A DNA stretch of 64,000 nucleotides from Arthrobacter sp. B2a2-09 (GCF_027587375.1 NZ_JAMXIC010000006.1:1-64000), one strand, 5' to 3'; shown: positions 8,701-17,859, counted from the stretch's first letter. The notes: generated by a model from the sequence alone, not told the origin. A program made the numbers and translations.

Positions 8701-9699
8701 ATGATTGAGGCAACAGGCTTGAGGAAGGTCTACGGCGCAAAGACAGCCGTGGACGGAATCAGCTTCACCGTACAGCCCGGGAAAGTCACGGGCTTCCTTG
8801 GCCCGAACGGCGCCGGCAAGTCCACCACCATGCGTATGATCATGGGTCTCGACCGCCCGACGTCGGGCGACGTCATCGTCAACGGCCGGCATTACTCCCA
8901 GCACAAAGCCCCGCTCCACGAAGTGGGAGCGCTGCTCGATGCCAAGGCGGTGCACACCAGCCGCAGCGCGTACAACCACCTGCGCGCCATGGCCGCAACC
9001 CACGGGATTCCGAACTCGCGCGTTGAGGAAGTCATCGAGATGACGGGCCTCACCGCCGTTGCCAAGAAGAAGGCCGGAGGGTTCTCCCTCGGCATAGGCC
9101 AGCGGCTTGGCATCGCCAACGCACTGCTGGGTGATCCCCAGACGCTCATCCTCGACGAACCGGTCAACGGACTGGATCCCGAGGGCGTCCAGTGGGTCAG
9201 GAACCTTGCACGCTACCTGGCAAGCCAGGGCAAGACCATCTTCATTTCCAGCCACCTCATGTCCGAGATGGCCCAGACCGCGGACCACCTCATTGTGATC
9301 GGTCGCGGCAGGATCATTGCCGACACCACGGTGGATGCGCTGATTGAGAGCCAGAGCCGCAAGCGCACTTTGGTCCGTACCTCGGAAACCACGCGCTTGT
9401 CCGAGTTGCTGGCCCGCGACGGCGTCCGGGTGGAGCAGAACGAACGTGAAACCCTGGAAGTGTACGGAGTGGAGCCGCTCCGCATCGCCGAGCTCGCCCT
9501 CGACAACCGGGTACTGGTTTACGAGCTCACTCCGCTCACGTCGTCGCTGGAAGAGGCCTATTTCCAGCTGACCAAGGACGAAGTGGAATACCACTCGCAC
9601 ATCACCGGCGGACCGGCAGCAACAGGCGGGCCTCTGGACGGAAGCCCCGCCGGCGTCGGCGCCACATCCGCTGCCACTATGGAAGGGATCCAGTCATGA
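8701..9699 (+). CDS. ABC transporter ATPase (CcmA/NatA type)
   Basis: 332 residues. Walker A GPNGAGKST at 34-42, a degenerate signature FSLGIGQR at about 127-134, Walker B LILDEPVNGLDP, and H-loop SSHLM are visible. The C-terminal 100 residues form the extension typical of multidrug or lantibiotic exporter ATPases. An SD-like GGAGGGA lies upstream of the ATG. The stop overlaps the permease start by four bases. With the following histidine kinase and response regulator this resembles stress-responsive exporter modules, so the substrate may be an antimicrobial compound. Confidence 0.9.
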   Translation: MIEATGLRKVYGAKTAVDGISFTVQPGKVTGFLGPNGAGKSTTMRMIMGLDRPTSGDVIVNGRHYSQHKAPLHEVGALLDAKAVHTSRSAYNHLRAMAATHGIPNSRVEEVIEMTGLTAVAKKKAGGFSLGIGQRLGIANALLGDPQTLILDEPVNGLDPEGVQWVRNLARYLASQGKTIFISSHLMSEMAQTADHLIVIGRGRIIADTTVDALIESQSRKRTLVRTSETTRLSELLARDGVRVEQNERETLEVYGVEPLRIAELALDNRVLVYELTPLTSSLEEAYFQLTKDEVEYHSHITGGPAATGGPLDGSPAGVGATSAATMEGIQS

Positions 9700-10586
9700 G
9701 CACCACCACCATCAGCAAGAAACATGCGGTCCCGTCAGCCGGGACCGGTGGCGTCACTTTCCTCCGGATACTGAACTCCGAATCCATCAAGTTCCGCACC
9801 CTCATGAGCACCAAGCTCCTGCTGGTCGTGACCTTCGTGGCCATTGTCGGCATCGGCTTCCTGTCCGCCCTGGTCCGCTGGAACTTCATCAACCAGATGG
9901 TCGAAGTCGGCCGGCAGGGTCATAAGGAATCGGTGCAGCAAGCTGTAGCCTCCTTCCCGCCAGGTTCGGGATTCGATCTTTACAACCTGCCGAACGCCGG
10001 ACTCAACATCGGCATCCTCGTCATGGGTTCCCTGGCTGTACTCTTCATTGCCTCCGAGTACGCCACCGGCATGATCCGGTCAACCATGAACGCGGGGCCG
10101 GGCCGGCTCTCCACCTTCGGTGCCAAAGCCGTGGTCCTGGTTGTGGTCTCCTACGTCCTTTCGGTAGTGGCCGGCATCGTAACGTTCCTGCTGGCGTCTC
10201 CCATGTTCGCCAACTTCGGTCTTGACCTCGGATGGAACACGGATGGTGTCCTCTACAGCGTCTTTACCGGCGGCCTGTACGTCTCCGGGGTCGCGCTGAT
10301 CGGCCTCTCGCTTGGAACAATGCTGAAGAACCCGGCCGGCGGCATCACCGTCCTGGTGGGCATCATGTTCGTCCTCCCGTTCGCCGGCCAGTTCCTCGGC
10401 TTCGCACCGGGAGACTTCTGGAAGTACGTCCCCCAGTACTTGCCCAGTGAGGCCGGCGGCCGCTTCTTGTCGATCGGCCACGTGGACGGCACCCTCGATT
10501 CATGGGCGGGCGGCCTCGTGTTCCTTGGCTACGTCATCTTGTTCATGATTCCTGCCCTCATTGTGCTCAAGAAGCGCGACGTCTGA
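9696..10586 (+). CDS. ABC transporter permease (ABC-2 type)
   Basis: 296 residues with about six membrane segments. A first helix after residue 45 (LLLVVTFVAIVGIGFLSAL) is followed by a roughly 55-residue outside loop, as in ABC-2 exporters. SEYATGMIRSTM is the typical cytoplasmic coupling segment of this family (compare EYRYGTIR). It starts within the ATPase stop codon and is translationally coupled to it. It forms the membrane part of the exporter. Nothing in the sequence identifies the substrate. Confidence 0.87.
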   Translation: MSTTTISKKHAVPSAGTGGVTFLRILNSESIKFRTLMSTKLLLVVTFVAIVGIGFLSALVRWNFINQMVEVGRQGHKESVQQAVASFPPGSGFDLYNLPNAGLNIGILVMGSLAVLFIASEYATGMIRSTMNAGPGRLSTFGAKAVVLVVVSYVLSVVAGIVTFLLASPMFANFGLDLGWNTDGVLYSVFTGGLYVSGVALIGLSLGTMLKNPAGGITVLVGIMFVLPFAGQFLGFAPGDFWKYVPQYLPSEAGGRFLSIGHVDGTLDSWAGGLVFLGYVILFMIPALIVLKKRDV

Positions 10587-10635
10587 TTCGCAATCCAGGG
10601 ACACCCACTCCGGGCAAGGCCACTAGGCTCAAGCC

Positions 10636-11922
10636 ATGAGCGAAGAGTTGCCAGCACAGGACGCGTCGGCCCACGTGGCCGACGCGTCCTTTGCTGAAAT
10701 CACGCTGCGCCGCCGCGGCAGGATCCGCCGCTATCTCTTTCAGCACCCGCGGGTCACGGTCGCGGTGGTGGTGCTTTGTTATTCACTGCTGGCACTGACC
10801 ACGTTCATCAGCTCCATCGTGGATGGCAAGTGGTTCGCCGCCCTGCTGCTCGTCGCCATTGCCGCCATCCTGTTCCTTCGACGCCGCAATCCGCTCAGTG
10901 TCACTGCGGCCGTTGCGGTCCTCGAAGTGGCCGTGACGCTGCTGAATCCGTGGGGTTCGAACGTCTCCGCGGGATTGTGGTTTGCGCTGTACGCGGTGGC
11001 CGTGGCGAGGACCCGTACCTTCGCGCTGACTGTGTTCGGGGCGGCAAGCCTGCCGCTGACCCTCGTGTATCTCTTCATGTGGACCAGCCCGGTGACCCCG
11101 TCCAGCGGAGAGGCGATTCCGGAGAATTTCCATCTCATCAGCAACATCGCCGCCGCGGTCAGCATTTTGTTGTCCAACCTGATTGCCACCGGCATCGGCA
11201 TTTCGGTGCGGCAGCGGCGCGAGCACGAGAATGAAATCAGGGCCTGGGCGGCCCGCACGGCCCGCTTGGGTTCTGTTACCGAACGCAACCGGATCGCCCG
11301 GGAGATGCACGACGTCGTGGCCCATTCCCTGACGGTCATGATCAGCCTCTCGGACGGCGCCGCCGTCGTGGTCAAGAAGGATCCGGAGCGCGCGGGTGAG
11401 GTGCTTGGCGAACTCTCCCGCACTGGCAGGACCGCGCTGGCCGACATGCGCCGCGTCCTCGGCGTATTGCGGGACGACTCCGCCCGCCCGGCACCTTTGG
11501 AGCCCTTGGTTTCCGGGCACGACCTGAGCAAGCTGCTGGATGGATTCCGGACGGCGGGGCTGCCGCTGCACTATTCGCACACGGGGCCGGCCCTTCCCGA
11601 AGACCCGGCGTTCCAGCTCACCGTCTACCGGATCGTGCAGGAATCCCTGACCAACGTGCTCAGGTACGGGCGCTCCTTGAGTCAAGTGGAGGTGCGGATC
11701 GTGAGGGACAGTGACTCGGTCACCATAGAAGTGCTCGACGACGGCCGGGGCTCCCGGGATCCGGGAACCGAAGAGGCGGCCTTGGGAACGGGCCAGGGCA
11801 TCGCGGGGATGCATGAACGTGCGGGAATTTATGCTGGAACCGTGAATGCCGGTCCTGGTATACACGGCGGGTGGCGTGTCCATGCGGAGCTGAATTGGAA
11901 TGGCGACAAGGGGAAATCATGA
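10636..11922 (+). CDS. Sensor histidine kinase, NarX/DesK-like
   Basis: 428 residues. The N-terminal part (about 42-190) has five to six membrane helices and no large outside domain. HisKA_3 follows with RNRIAREMHDVVAHSL, phospho-acceptor His225. The C-terminal HATPase domain carries VQESLTNVLRYG (N box), EVLDDGRG (G1) and a G2 box GTGQGIAGMHERA. The stop overlaps the response regulator start by four bases. The lack of an external sensor domain and the ABC exporter upstream suggest membrane-stress or drug sensing; this is inferred from context. Confidence 0.92.
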   Translation: MSEELPAQDASAHVADASFAEITLRRRGRIRRYLFQHPRVTVAVVVLCYSLLALTTFISSIVDGKWFAALLLVAIAAILFLRRRNPLSVTAAVAVLEVAVTLLNPWGSNVSAGLWFALYAVAVARTRTFALTVFGAASLPLTLVYLFMWTSPVTPSSGEAIPENFHLISNIAAAVSILLSNLIATGIGISVRQRREHENEIRAWAARTARLGSVTERNRIAREMHDVVAHSLTVMISLSDGAAVVVKKDPERAGEVLGELSRTGRTALADMRRVLGVLRDDSARPAPLEPLVSGHDLSKLLDGFRTAGLPLHYSHTGPALPEDPAFQLTVYRIVQESLTNVLRYGRSLSQVEVRIVRDSDSVTIEVLDDGRGSRDPGTEEAALGTGQGIAGMHERAGIYAGTVNAGPGIHGGWRVHAELNWNGDKGKS

Positions 11923-12614
11923 CTGACAACGCTCCCATCAGGGTTCTGCTGGTGGACGACCAGCCCCTGCTGCGCATGGGATTTCGACTCATCCTGGAAG
12001 GGGAAGAGGACCTCGCGGTGGTGGGCGAAGCCTCGGACGGAGCCGAAGCCGTGAGGAAGGTCGAGGAACTGGAACCGGACGTGGTGCTCATGGACGTCCG
12101 GATGCCTGCGATGGATGGAATCGAAGCCACACGGCAGATCACCGCCTCGGCATCCAACGCCAGGATCATCATCCTGACAACTTTCGACCTCGATGAATAT
12201 GCCTTCTCCGGCCTGCAGGCAGGGGCCTCCGCCTTCCTGCTCAAGGATGTTGCGCCTGCCGAGTTGGTCCAGGGCGTCCGGCTTGTGGCCAGCGGCGACG
12301 CAGTGGTCGCTCCGAGGGTCACCCAGCGGCTCCTGGAGACCTACGTCCGCGGAGGCCGCGTGCCAGGCCAGGCAATAGCCCAGCCCCGCGATCCATTGCT
12401 CGAAGAACTGACGCCCCGCGAAACCGAGATGCTGGAGGCTATCGCCGGAGGGCTGTCCAACGCGGAAATCGCCCACAAGTTCTTCCTGTCCGAGGCCACG
12501 GTCAAGACCCACGTCCGGCGCATCCTCAACAAGCTGCACCTGAGGGACCGGGTCCAAGTGGTGGTCTACGCGTACGAAACAGGACTCGTGATCCCGAGCA
12601 ACCCGGACTACTAG
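11919..12614 (+). CDS. NarL/LuxR-family response regulator
   Basis: 231 residues from the ATG at 11919, chosen because it overlaps the kinase stop (ATGA) and gives the usual receiver start. Receiver domain: acidic pair D13-D14, phospho-acceptor D59 in VVLMDVRMPAMDG, conserved T and K (ILTTFD, FLLKD). The LuxR helix-turn-helix is at about 165-225 (LTPRETEMLEAIAGGLSNAEIA). A reading extended 16 residues upstream also exists but is not needed. It is expected to dimerise on phosphorylation and control the exporter genes just upstream. Confidence 0.93.
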   Translation: MTDNAPIRVLLVDDQPLLRMGFRLILEGEEDLAVVGEASDGAEAVRKVEELEPDVVLMDVRMPAMDGIEATRQITASASNARIIILTTFDLDEYAFSGLQAGASAFLLKDVAPAELVQGVRLVASGDAVVAPRVTQRLLETYVRGGRVPGQAIAQPRDPLLEELTPRETEMLEAIAGGLSNAEIAHKFFLSEATVKTHVRRILNKLHLRDRVQVVVYAYETGLVIPSNPDY

Positions 12615-12668
12615 TGACGCGGATACTGCCTGGCCGGCAAATCCGCGGCCACGGCTAGACTCGGAGCC

Positions 12669-13976
12669 ATGCCTTCGAACTCCGCTGCAGAACACATCCA
12701 GGACCTTGGCGCATATGTGAGCGCATCGCCGTCGAGCTTCCACGCCGTCCACGAGGCCGCGCGCCGGCTTGATGCGGCCGGTTTCACGGCCCTTGATGAA
12801 CTTCAGCCATGGGAAGGCGGTGCGGGCAGCTTCTATGTGGTCCGGGATGGTGCCCTCATTGCCTGGGTGACGCCCGAAGGTGCAACTCCGACCACGGCAT
12901 TCAATATCCTTGGCGCCCACACGGATTCTCCGTCCTTCAAGCTCAAGCCCAAGCCGACAACGGGCAAGTTCGGCTGGCTCCAGGCTGGCGTTGAGGTCTA
13001 CGGCGGCCCTTTGCTGAACTCCTGGCTAGACCGGGAGCTTCGGCTCGCGGGCCGGCTCGTGATGCTGGACGGCACCGAGCACCTCACCGCTACTGGACCG
13101 CTCCTGCGCTTTCCGCAGTTGGCCATCCACTTGGACCGGGCCGTCAATGACGGCCTCACCCTCGACAAGCAACAGCACATGAACCCCGTGTTCGGCCTCG
13201 GCGATCCCGATCCCGATTCCGCGGACGTCCTGGCAATCCTCGCGGACTCCGTGGCCGGAGCTTCCGTGGATCCCGCGCAGATCGGCGGCTACGACGTCGT
13301 CGTCGCGGACACTCAGGCGCCTGAGCAGTTCGGTGCCAAGGGCGAGCTCTTCGCGTCGGGACGGCTCGACAACCTCTCGTCGACCCATGCGGGGCTTGCG
13401 GCGCTCATTGCGCACGCAGCCGCGGGTGCGCCGGTTGGGGGCCCCATCGCGGTCCTGGCCGCCTTCGACCACGAAGAAATCGGCTCTGCCTCGCGCTCCG
13501 GCGCCTGCGGACCCATCCTCGAAGACATCCTCACCCGGATCTCCGACGGATTCGGCGCCACGGTGAGTCAACGGCGCCAGGCGTTGTCGGCGTCGTTCTG
13601 TGTTTCTGCGGACGCCGGCCACGCCGTGCACCCCAACTACCCCGAGCGTCACGATCCCGCCAACCGGCCCATCCTCAATGGCGGACCGCTTCTCAAGATC
13701 AACGCCAACCAGCGCTACGCTACGGACGCCACCGGCGCGGCATTCTGGGCCCGGCTCTGCGGCGAGGCGGGGATTCCCTACCAGGAGTTCGTCTCCAACA
13801 ACGACGTCCCGTGCGGCTCCACCATCGGCCCACTGACGGCTACCCGCCTGGGGATCCGGACGGTCGACGTCGGAGTGCCCCTTTTGTCGATGCACTCGGC
13901 ACGCGAGCTATGCGGCGTTGAGGACCCGCGCCACCTGGCCACCGTGGCGGAGTTGTTCTTCCGCACGGCGATCTAG
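12669..13976 (+). CDS. M18-family metallo-aminopeptidase (aspartyl aminopeptidase type)
   Basis: 435 residues, the usual M18 length. Metal-ligand motifs are present: GAHTDSPSF with H84 and D86, then LDNL (binuclear Asp), the FDHEEIGS catalytic Glu-Glu pair at about 265, and SMHSARE near the C-terminus. These enzymes are cytosolic dodecamers that remove N-terminal Asp or Glu from peptides. The gene stands alone after the two-component system. The end lies one base from the end of the convergent DUF1345 gene. Confidence 0.92.
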   Translation: MPSNSAAEHIQDLGAYVSASPSSFHAVHEAARRLDAAGFTALDELQPWEGGAGSFYVVRDGALIAWVTPEGATPTTAFNILGAHTDSPSFKLKPKPTTGKFGWLQAGVEVYGGPLLNSWLDRELRLAGRLVMLDGTEHLTATGPLLRFPQLAIHLDRAVNDGLTLDKQQHMNPVFGLGDPDPDSADVLAILADSVAGASVDPAQIGGYDVVVADTQAPEQFGAKGELFASGRLDNLSSTHAGLAALIAHAAAGAPVGGPIAVLAAFDHEEIGSASRSGACGPILEDILTRISDGFGATVSQRRQALSASFCVSADAGHAVHPNYPERHDPANRPILNGGPLLKINANQRYATDATGAAFWARLCGEAGIPYQEFVSNNDVPCGSTIGPLTATRLGIRTVDVGVPLLSMHSARELCGVEDPRHLATVAELFFRTAI

Positions 13977-13977
13977 C

Positions 13978-14649
13978 TCAGGATGCGAGGCTCACCACGA
14001 GGTTGATGGTGGTGGCCAGGATCCCGACACCGAAAACGTAGGCGAGCAGGCTGTGCCGCAAGGCGGCAGACCGCATTGCCCTGGTGGTGATCGACGTGTC
14101 CGAGACTTGGTAGGTCATCCCGAGACTGAACGACATGTAGGCGAAATCCGTGTACTGCGGCGGTTCCTTTTGGTTGAATTCGATGCCACGGGGCGGCTCG
14201 GCCGTGTAGTACACCTCGGCATAGCGCAAGGTGAACAGGGTGTGCACCAGGAGCCACGACGCCACTGCACCACCGAGGGCCAGCAGGGCGAGCATGAATT
14301 TGTCGACGCCGTGCGCATCCTTGGCTCCGAACATCACCAGCACGAAGGCTGCGAGGGAACCGACGGCGGCACACAGGATGAGGAGATCGGAGGTGGAGCG
14401 CCGTGGATCTTCTTCCGTGGCATGGCTTGCCGTCCGATCGGCTTTCATCGGGGTGATGACCGTCCACACGAAAACGTTGTAGACCGCCGCGGCCACTGCC
14501 CAGCCCGCGGCGGGCGCGTAGATCCATTGACCCCATATTCCGGTCGCTACTGCTGCAGCGATGCCGGTGACGATCATGAGCCCGAATCGCAATTGGGAAC
14601 GTTTGGCACGGGCAGACTTCGGACCTGGGTTCTTTGCTGCGGCGTTCAT
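13978..14649 (-). CDS. DUF1345 membrane protein
   Basis: 223 residues with a basic N-terminus and about five membrane helices. The motif YAEVYY...GIEFNQKEPPQYTDFAYMSFSLGMTYQVSDTSI is diagnostic of the DUF1345 family (quoted here in part: FAYMSFSLGMTYQVSDT). No biochemical function is established for the family. It is convergent with the aminopeptidase and about 150 bases downstream of the YnfA gene on the same strand. Confidence 0.85.
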   Translation of the reverse strand: MNAAAKNPGPKSARAKRSQLRFGLMIVTGIAAAVATGIWGQWIYAPAAGWAVAAAVYNVFVWTVITPMKADRTASHATEEDPRRSTSDLLILCAAVGSLAAFVLVMFGAKDAHGVDKFMLALLALGGAVASWLLVHTLFTLRYAEVYYTAEPPRGIEFNQKEPPQYTDFAYMSFSLGMTYQVSDTSITTRAMRSAALRHSLLAYVFGVGILATTINLVVSLAS

Positions 14650-14795
14650 AGTCAGATCATGGCACGCCTGGCGGCAGGCCCCGGCGTCACGCCACGCAAA
14701 CTCTCGGCGTCCGGCGTGGAGCGGCGTCGCGGAAAACCGGCGGATCCCGACGTCGGACCGTCCGGAAAGTTGCTCAGCGCGTCACGCCGCTCCGC

Positions 14796-15134
14796 TTAAC
14801 TTGACGGCCTAGGTGCGAACATGATCACCGCGACGCCGAGAAGGCAGATCATGGCTCCGATAATGTCCCAGCGGTCCGGCCGGAAGCCGTCAAGGAGCAT
14901 TCCCCAGGCCAAGGATCCGGCAATGAAGACGCCGCCGTAAGCGGCAAGCACGCGGCCGAAATGCGCGTCGGGCTGGAACGCCGCCAAGAAACCGTAGATG
15001 CCCAGTGCCACGATCCCAAGACCGGCCCACCACCAGGGCTTGGCCTCCTTGACCGATTGCCAAACCAGCCAGGCCCCGCCGATCTCGGCGATGGCCGCGA
15101 GGACAAAGAGGGCAGTCGATTTGAGGATGGTCAT
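14796..15134 (-). CDS. YnfA/UPF0060-family small membrane protein
   Basis: 112 residues with four hydrophobic helices. The family N-terminus [11 protein letters not shown] and the motifs [23 protein letters not shown] and [14 protein letters not shown] match the YnfA family, small multidrug-resistance-like proteins of unclear substrate. Start is the ATG at 15134. It is transcribed away from rpsF; the 260 bases between them hold two DnaA boxes and the rpsF leader. Confidence 0.88.
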   Translation of the reverse strand: MTILKSTALFVLAAIAEIGGAWLVWQSVKEAKPWWWAGLGIVALGIYGFLAAFQPDAHFGRVLAAYGGVFIAGSLAWGMLLDGFRPDRWDIIGAMICLLGVAVIMFAPRPSS

Positions 15135-15176
15135 GGGTTCAGTCTGCCTGAGCCTGGCGTGGCGGTTCCACGCGAG

Positions 15177-15202
15177 TTATCCACATACCTGGGTTATCCA
15201 CA
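15177..15202 (+). promoter_or_regulatory. Pair of perfect DnaA boxes upstream of rpsF
   Basis: TTATCCACA occurs at 15177-15185 and again at 15194-15202 in the same orientation, 17 bases apart (centre to centre). Both match the consensus DnaA box exactly. They lie about 190 bases before rpsF-ssb-rpsR-rplI, so DnaA could tie expression of ssb to the replication cycle. That role is inferred. Confidence 0.7.
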
Positions 15203-15336
15203 TACGCGACGCCGCTCATTCCACCTTGGCGACACGCCGAATAGGCTTAGACACGGGAAATGGACTAAGATATTGAAGTCTGTGCTGCGCCCTGCCTCCG
15301 CTTCTGGAAGCGGTCGTCAGCACTGTTCATCGCAAA

Positions 15337-15391
15337 TGAACCTCCTGTTACGGAAATGCCGTAACCGCTTAGCCCAAAGGAGGTGGGTTCA
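15337..15391 (+). promoter_or_regulatory. Probable S6:S18 autoregulatory leader with sequestered Shine-Dalgarno
   Basis: A 7-bp hairpin (GTTACGG 15347-15353 with CCGTAAC 15359-15365) is enclosed by a second helix in which TGAACC (15337-15342) pairs with GGTTCA (15386-15391) and TCCT (15343-15346) with AGGA (15378-15381), covering the rpsF Shine-Dalgarno AGGAGG. Leaders that bind the S6:S18 pair through a CCG element are known upstream of rpsF in many bacteria. The pairing is seen by eye; the function is inferred. Confidence 0.5.
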
Positions 15392-15394
15392 CAT

Positions 15395-15700
15395 ATGCGT
15401 CCTTACGAATTGATGGTAATCATCGACCCCGAGGTCGAAGAGCGTACCGTAGAGCCGTCGCTTCAGAAGTTCCTCAATGTCATCACCACCGATGGTGGAA
15501 CCATCGAAAAGGTTGACATCTGGGGCCGCCGTCGCCTCGCTTACGACATCAAGAAGAAGTCCGAAGGTATCTACGCCGTGGTGAACTTCACCGCCAAGCC
15601 GGAAACCGCCAAGGAACTTGACCGCCAGCTGAGTCTCAACGAGACCATCATGCGCACCAAGATCACCCGCCCCGAAGAGCAGAAGGTCGTTGCTGAGTAA
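15395..15700 (+). CDS. rpsF: 30S ribosomal protein S6 (bS6)
   Basis: 101 residues from the ATG at 15395, preceded by a strong AAAGGAGG; a GTG four codons earlier lies inside that Shine-Dalgarno and is rejected. The start [21 protein letters not shown] and the core [29 protein letters not shown] are characteristic of bS6. It binds bS18 on the platform of the 30S subunit. First gene of rpsF-ssb-rpsR-rplI; codon usage is biased as expected for a ribosomal protein gene. Confidence 0.98.
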   Translation: MRPYELMVIIDPEVEERTVEPSLQKFLNVITTDGGTIEKVDIWGRRRLAYDIKKKSEGIYAVVNFTAKPETAKELDRQLSLNETIMRTKITRPEEQKVVAE

Positions 15701-15755
15701 TTTCAGCTCCAGGCTTTCATTCTTTACCCCGCAGGAACGAACAAGGAGGCAGTAG

Positions 15756-16331
15756 ATGGCAGGCGAAACCACTATTACGGTCATCGGTAATCTCACCAAT
15801 GACCCCGAACTGCGGTTCACACCGTCAGGCTCGGCGGTAGCGAACTTCACCATCGCTTCTACTCCCCGGACCTTCGATCGGCAGTCCAATGAGTGGAAGG
15901 ACGGGGAAACCCTGTTCCTCCGCGCGTCGGTCTGGCGCGAAGCGGCTGAAAACGTCGCCGAATCCCTGACCAAGGGCATGCGCGTGATCGTTTCCGGCCG
16001 CCTGAAGAGCCGTTCCTACGAAACCAAGGAAGGCGAGAAGCGCACCGTTATCGAGCTCGAAGTCGATGAAATCGGCCCGAGCTTGCGTTACGCCAACGCC
16101 AAGGTCAACCGCACCCAGCGCTCCGGCGGTCAGGGTGGTCAGGGCGGCTTCGGTGGCGGCAACAACAGCGGCGGCTTCGGAGGTGGCGGCGCTGGTGCAA
16201 ACCAGGGCGGCAACTCCGGCGGAACGTGGGGCGGCGGCCAATCCGCACCGCAGGAAGACCCCTGGGCTACCCCGGGCGTCAGCAATGCGGGTGGATGGGG
16301 CAATGGCCCGGATTCCGAACCTCCCTTCTAA
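15756..16331 (+). CDS. ssb: Single-stranded DNA-binding protein
   Basis: 191 residues. The N-terminal OB fold (1-110) starts [21 protein letters not shown] and contains [19 protein letters not shown] long Gly/Asn/Gln-rich linker (about 118-170) follows, then the acidic tip DSEPPF that recruits partner repair and replication proteins. AACAAGGAGG precedes the ATG at 15756. Binds and protects single-stranded DNA at forks; the tetramer is standard for the family. Position between rpsF and rpsR is the classic order. Confidence 0.98.
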   Translation: MAGETTITVIGNLTNDPELRFTPSGSAVANFTIASTPRTFDRQSNEWKDGETLFLRASVWREAAENVAESLTKGMRVIVSGRLKSRSYETKEGEKRTVIELEVDEIGPSLRYANAKVNRTQRSGGQGGQGGFGGGNNSGGFGGGGAGANQGGNSGGTWGGGQSAPQEDPWATPGVSNAGGWGNGPDSEPPF

Positions 16332-16456
16332 ACACTCATAAAAGTTCGACGCCGGAACCCGCCGGACGTGCCGCGAGGCACCCGGGTGGCGACCGCCGTC
16401 GAGCACCACCATCCCGTGGATCCATTCCACGGGCTCCATAGAAAAGGAGCTCCACG

Positions 16457-16696
16457 ATGGCTAAGGCTGAACTCCGTAAGCCCAAACCAAAGTCCAACCC
16501 CTTGAAGGCCGCTGACATCACCGTCATCGATTACAAGGACGTAGCATTGCTGCGCAAGTTCATCTCCGACCGCGGAAAGATCCGCGCACGTCGCGTCACT
16601 GGCGTCACGGTGCAGGAACAGCGCAAAATCGCCCAGGCAATCAAGAACGCCCGCGAAGTTGCTCTGCTGCCTTACTCCGGCGCTGGCCGCGGCTAA
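16457..16696 (+). CDS. rpsR: 30S ribosomal protein S18 (bS18)
   Basis: 79 residues. The core [30 protein letters not shown] and the ending AREVALLPY are diagnostic of bS18. The zinc-binding CxxC form of the protein is absent here: the N-terminus is [19 protein letters not shown] with no Cys, so this is the zinc-independent (C-minus) version, and a zinc-type paralogue may exist elsewhere. AAAAGGAGC precedes the ATG. Partner of bS6. Confidence 0.97.
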   Translation: MAKAELRKPKPKSNPLKAADITVIDYKDVALLRKFISDRGKIRARRVTGVTVQEQRKIAQAIKNAREVALLPYSGAGRG

Positions 16697-16713
16697 GGAA
16701 GGGATTAACTAAC

Positions 16714-17166
16714 ATGGCAAAGCTCATTCTGACCCACGAAGTAACCGGTCTCGGTGCTGCTGGCGATGTTGTCGAGGTCAAGGACGGTTACGCACGTAAC
16801 TTCCTGCTGCCCCGCGGCTTCGCTCTGACCTGGACCAAGGGTGGCGAGAAGCAGGTTGAGTCCATCAAGGCTGCCCGCGCTGCTCGTGCACACGCTTCGG
16901 TTGAAGCTGCACAGGCCCAGGCTTCTGCGCTTTCTTCCAAGAAGGTCAAGCTCGTAGTGAAGGCCGGCGAGTCCGGTCGTCTCTTCGGCACCGTCAAGCC
17001 GGCTGATGTCGCTGCTGCAGTTGAGGCCGCTGGCCTCGGCTCCATCGACAAGCGCAACGTTGAACTGCCGAACCACATCAAGTCTCTTGGTTCGTACCAG
17101 GCCAACGTCCGCCTGCACGAGGACGTTTCTGCTGTCATCGACCTCGAGGTCGTTGCAAGCAAGTGA
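16714..17166 (+). CDS. rplI: 50S ribosomal protein L9 (bL9)
   Basis: 150 residues, standard length. The N-terminal RNA-binding domain ([34 protein letters not shown]) joins through a long Ala-rich helix (about 45-75) to the C-terminal domain ([18 protein letters not shown] ... [16 protein letters not shown]). Starts 17 bases after rpsR with GAAGGGA as Shine-Dalgarno. Last gene of the operon; a strong terminator follows at 17241. Confidence 0.98.
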   Translation: MAKLILTHEVTGLGAAGDVVEVKDGYARNFLLPRGFALTWTKGGEKQVESIKAARAARAHASVEAAQAQASALSSKKVKLVVKAGESGRLFGTVKPADVAAAVEAAGLGSIDKRNVELPNHIKSLGSYQANVRLHEDVSAVIDLEVVASK

Positions 17167-17240
17167 TGCAGGGTTCCCTGGAAGCTGAGCTTGCGAAGCT
17201 TCGAGGGGCATCACGTAGCGATAATCTCTGACGTAGCTCG

Positions 17241-17282
17241 AAGGACCCCCGTCACCGGTTTCCGGAGGCGGGGGTCCTTTGC
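17241..17282 (+). terminator. Rho-independent terminator after rplI
   Basis: An 11-bp perfect stem (AAGGACCCCCG at 17241-17251 with its complement at 17269-17279) around a 17-base loop is followed by TGCTTTG. It closes the rpsF-ssb-rpsR-rplI operon. Confidence 0.88.
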
Positions 17283-17300
17283 TTTGCGCGGTTTCGGGGC

Positions 17301-17363
17301 GCGCGAACTGGCAGTAGATGCCCTCTGGCGGCCTAGCTAGGGGCATTAGCTGCCTGTTCGCGT
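17301..17363. repeat. Intergenic palindrome, family 2, copy A
   Basis: Left arm GCGCGAACTGGCAGTAGATG plus CCC (17301-17323) is complementary to 17341-17363 with a few mismatches; loop about 17 bases. A second copy with the same left arm (one base different) lies at 58446-58508. Copy A sits between convergent rplI and the DUF1801 gene, just beyond the rplI terminator. Confidence 0.72.
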
Positions 17364-17378
17364 TAGGGAAGTCGGTCG

Positions 17379-17804
17379 CTAGGGAAGGCTGTGTAGTTCC
17401 GCCATGACGTGGCTGTAGCCCGTGCCAACCAGCTCGGCCAGGACGGAGACGTCAACGTCGTCGAGCTTGTTCACGTAGAGACAGGCGGCGCCCGTCTTGT
17501 GCTTGCCGAGCTTGGGCAGCAGCCGCCCGGCGTCGGGCCCGTAGGTCAGCCCGTACAGCGCCAGGTTGGCCTTCCGCGGCGAGAAGCCCACTGCGGGGGA
17601 GTCGCCCTCGCGGCCACTCTCGTACTTGTAGTGGTAACTGCCAAAACCAACGATGCTCGGACCCCACATGACTGCCTCCTGACCGGTGATGCCGCGCATG
17701 AGGTCCAGCAGTGCGAAGCCGTCCGCGCGCCGCACCGGATGTTCCACGGAAGCCAAGAAGTCTTCAACGGCGCCGTTGCTCGGCATGGTCTTGTTCTCTG
17801 ACAT
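17379..17804 (-). CDS. DUF1801-family protein
   Basis: 141 residues from the ATG at 17804, giving MSENKTMPSNGAVEDFLASV; a longer reading to 18020 would overlap the divergent PhzF gene and lacks family similarity. The motifs ADGFALLDLMRGITGQEAVMWGPSIVGFG, GFSPRKANLALYG and LGKHKTGAACLYVNKLDDVD (shown in parts) fit DUF1801 (YdhG-like), a small frataxin-like fold of unknown function. Alone on the minus strand; 55 bases separate it from the PhzF start. Confidence 0.85.
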   Translation of the reverse strand: MSENKTMPSNGAVEDFLASVEHPVRRADGFALLDLMRGITGQEAVMWGPSIVGFGSYHYKYESGREGDSPAVGFSPRKANLALYGLTYGPDAGRLLPKLGKHKTGAACLYVNKLDDVDVSVLAELVGTGYSHVMAELHSLP

Positions 17805-17859
17805 GCCCGTAGTCTCGCAGACCCCGGCAGGCATGTCAGCCCGGTGATAGCCTGCAGCG

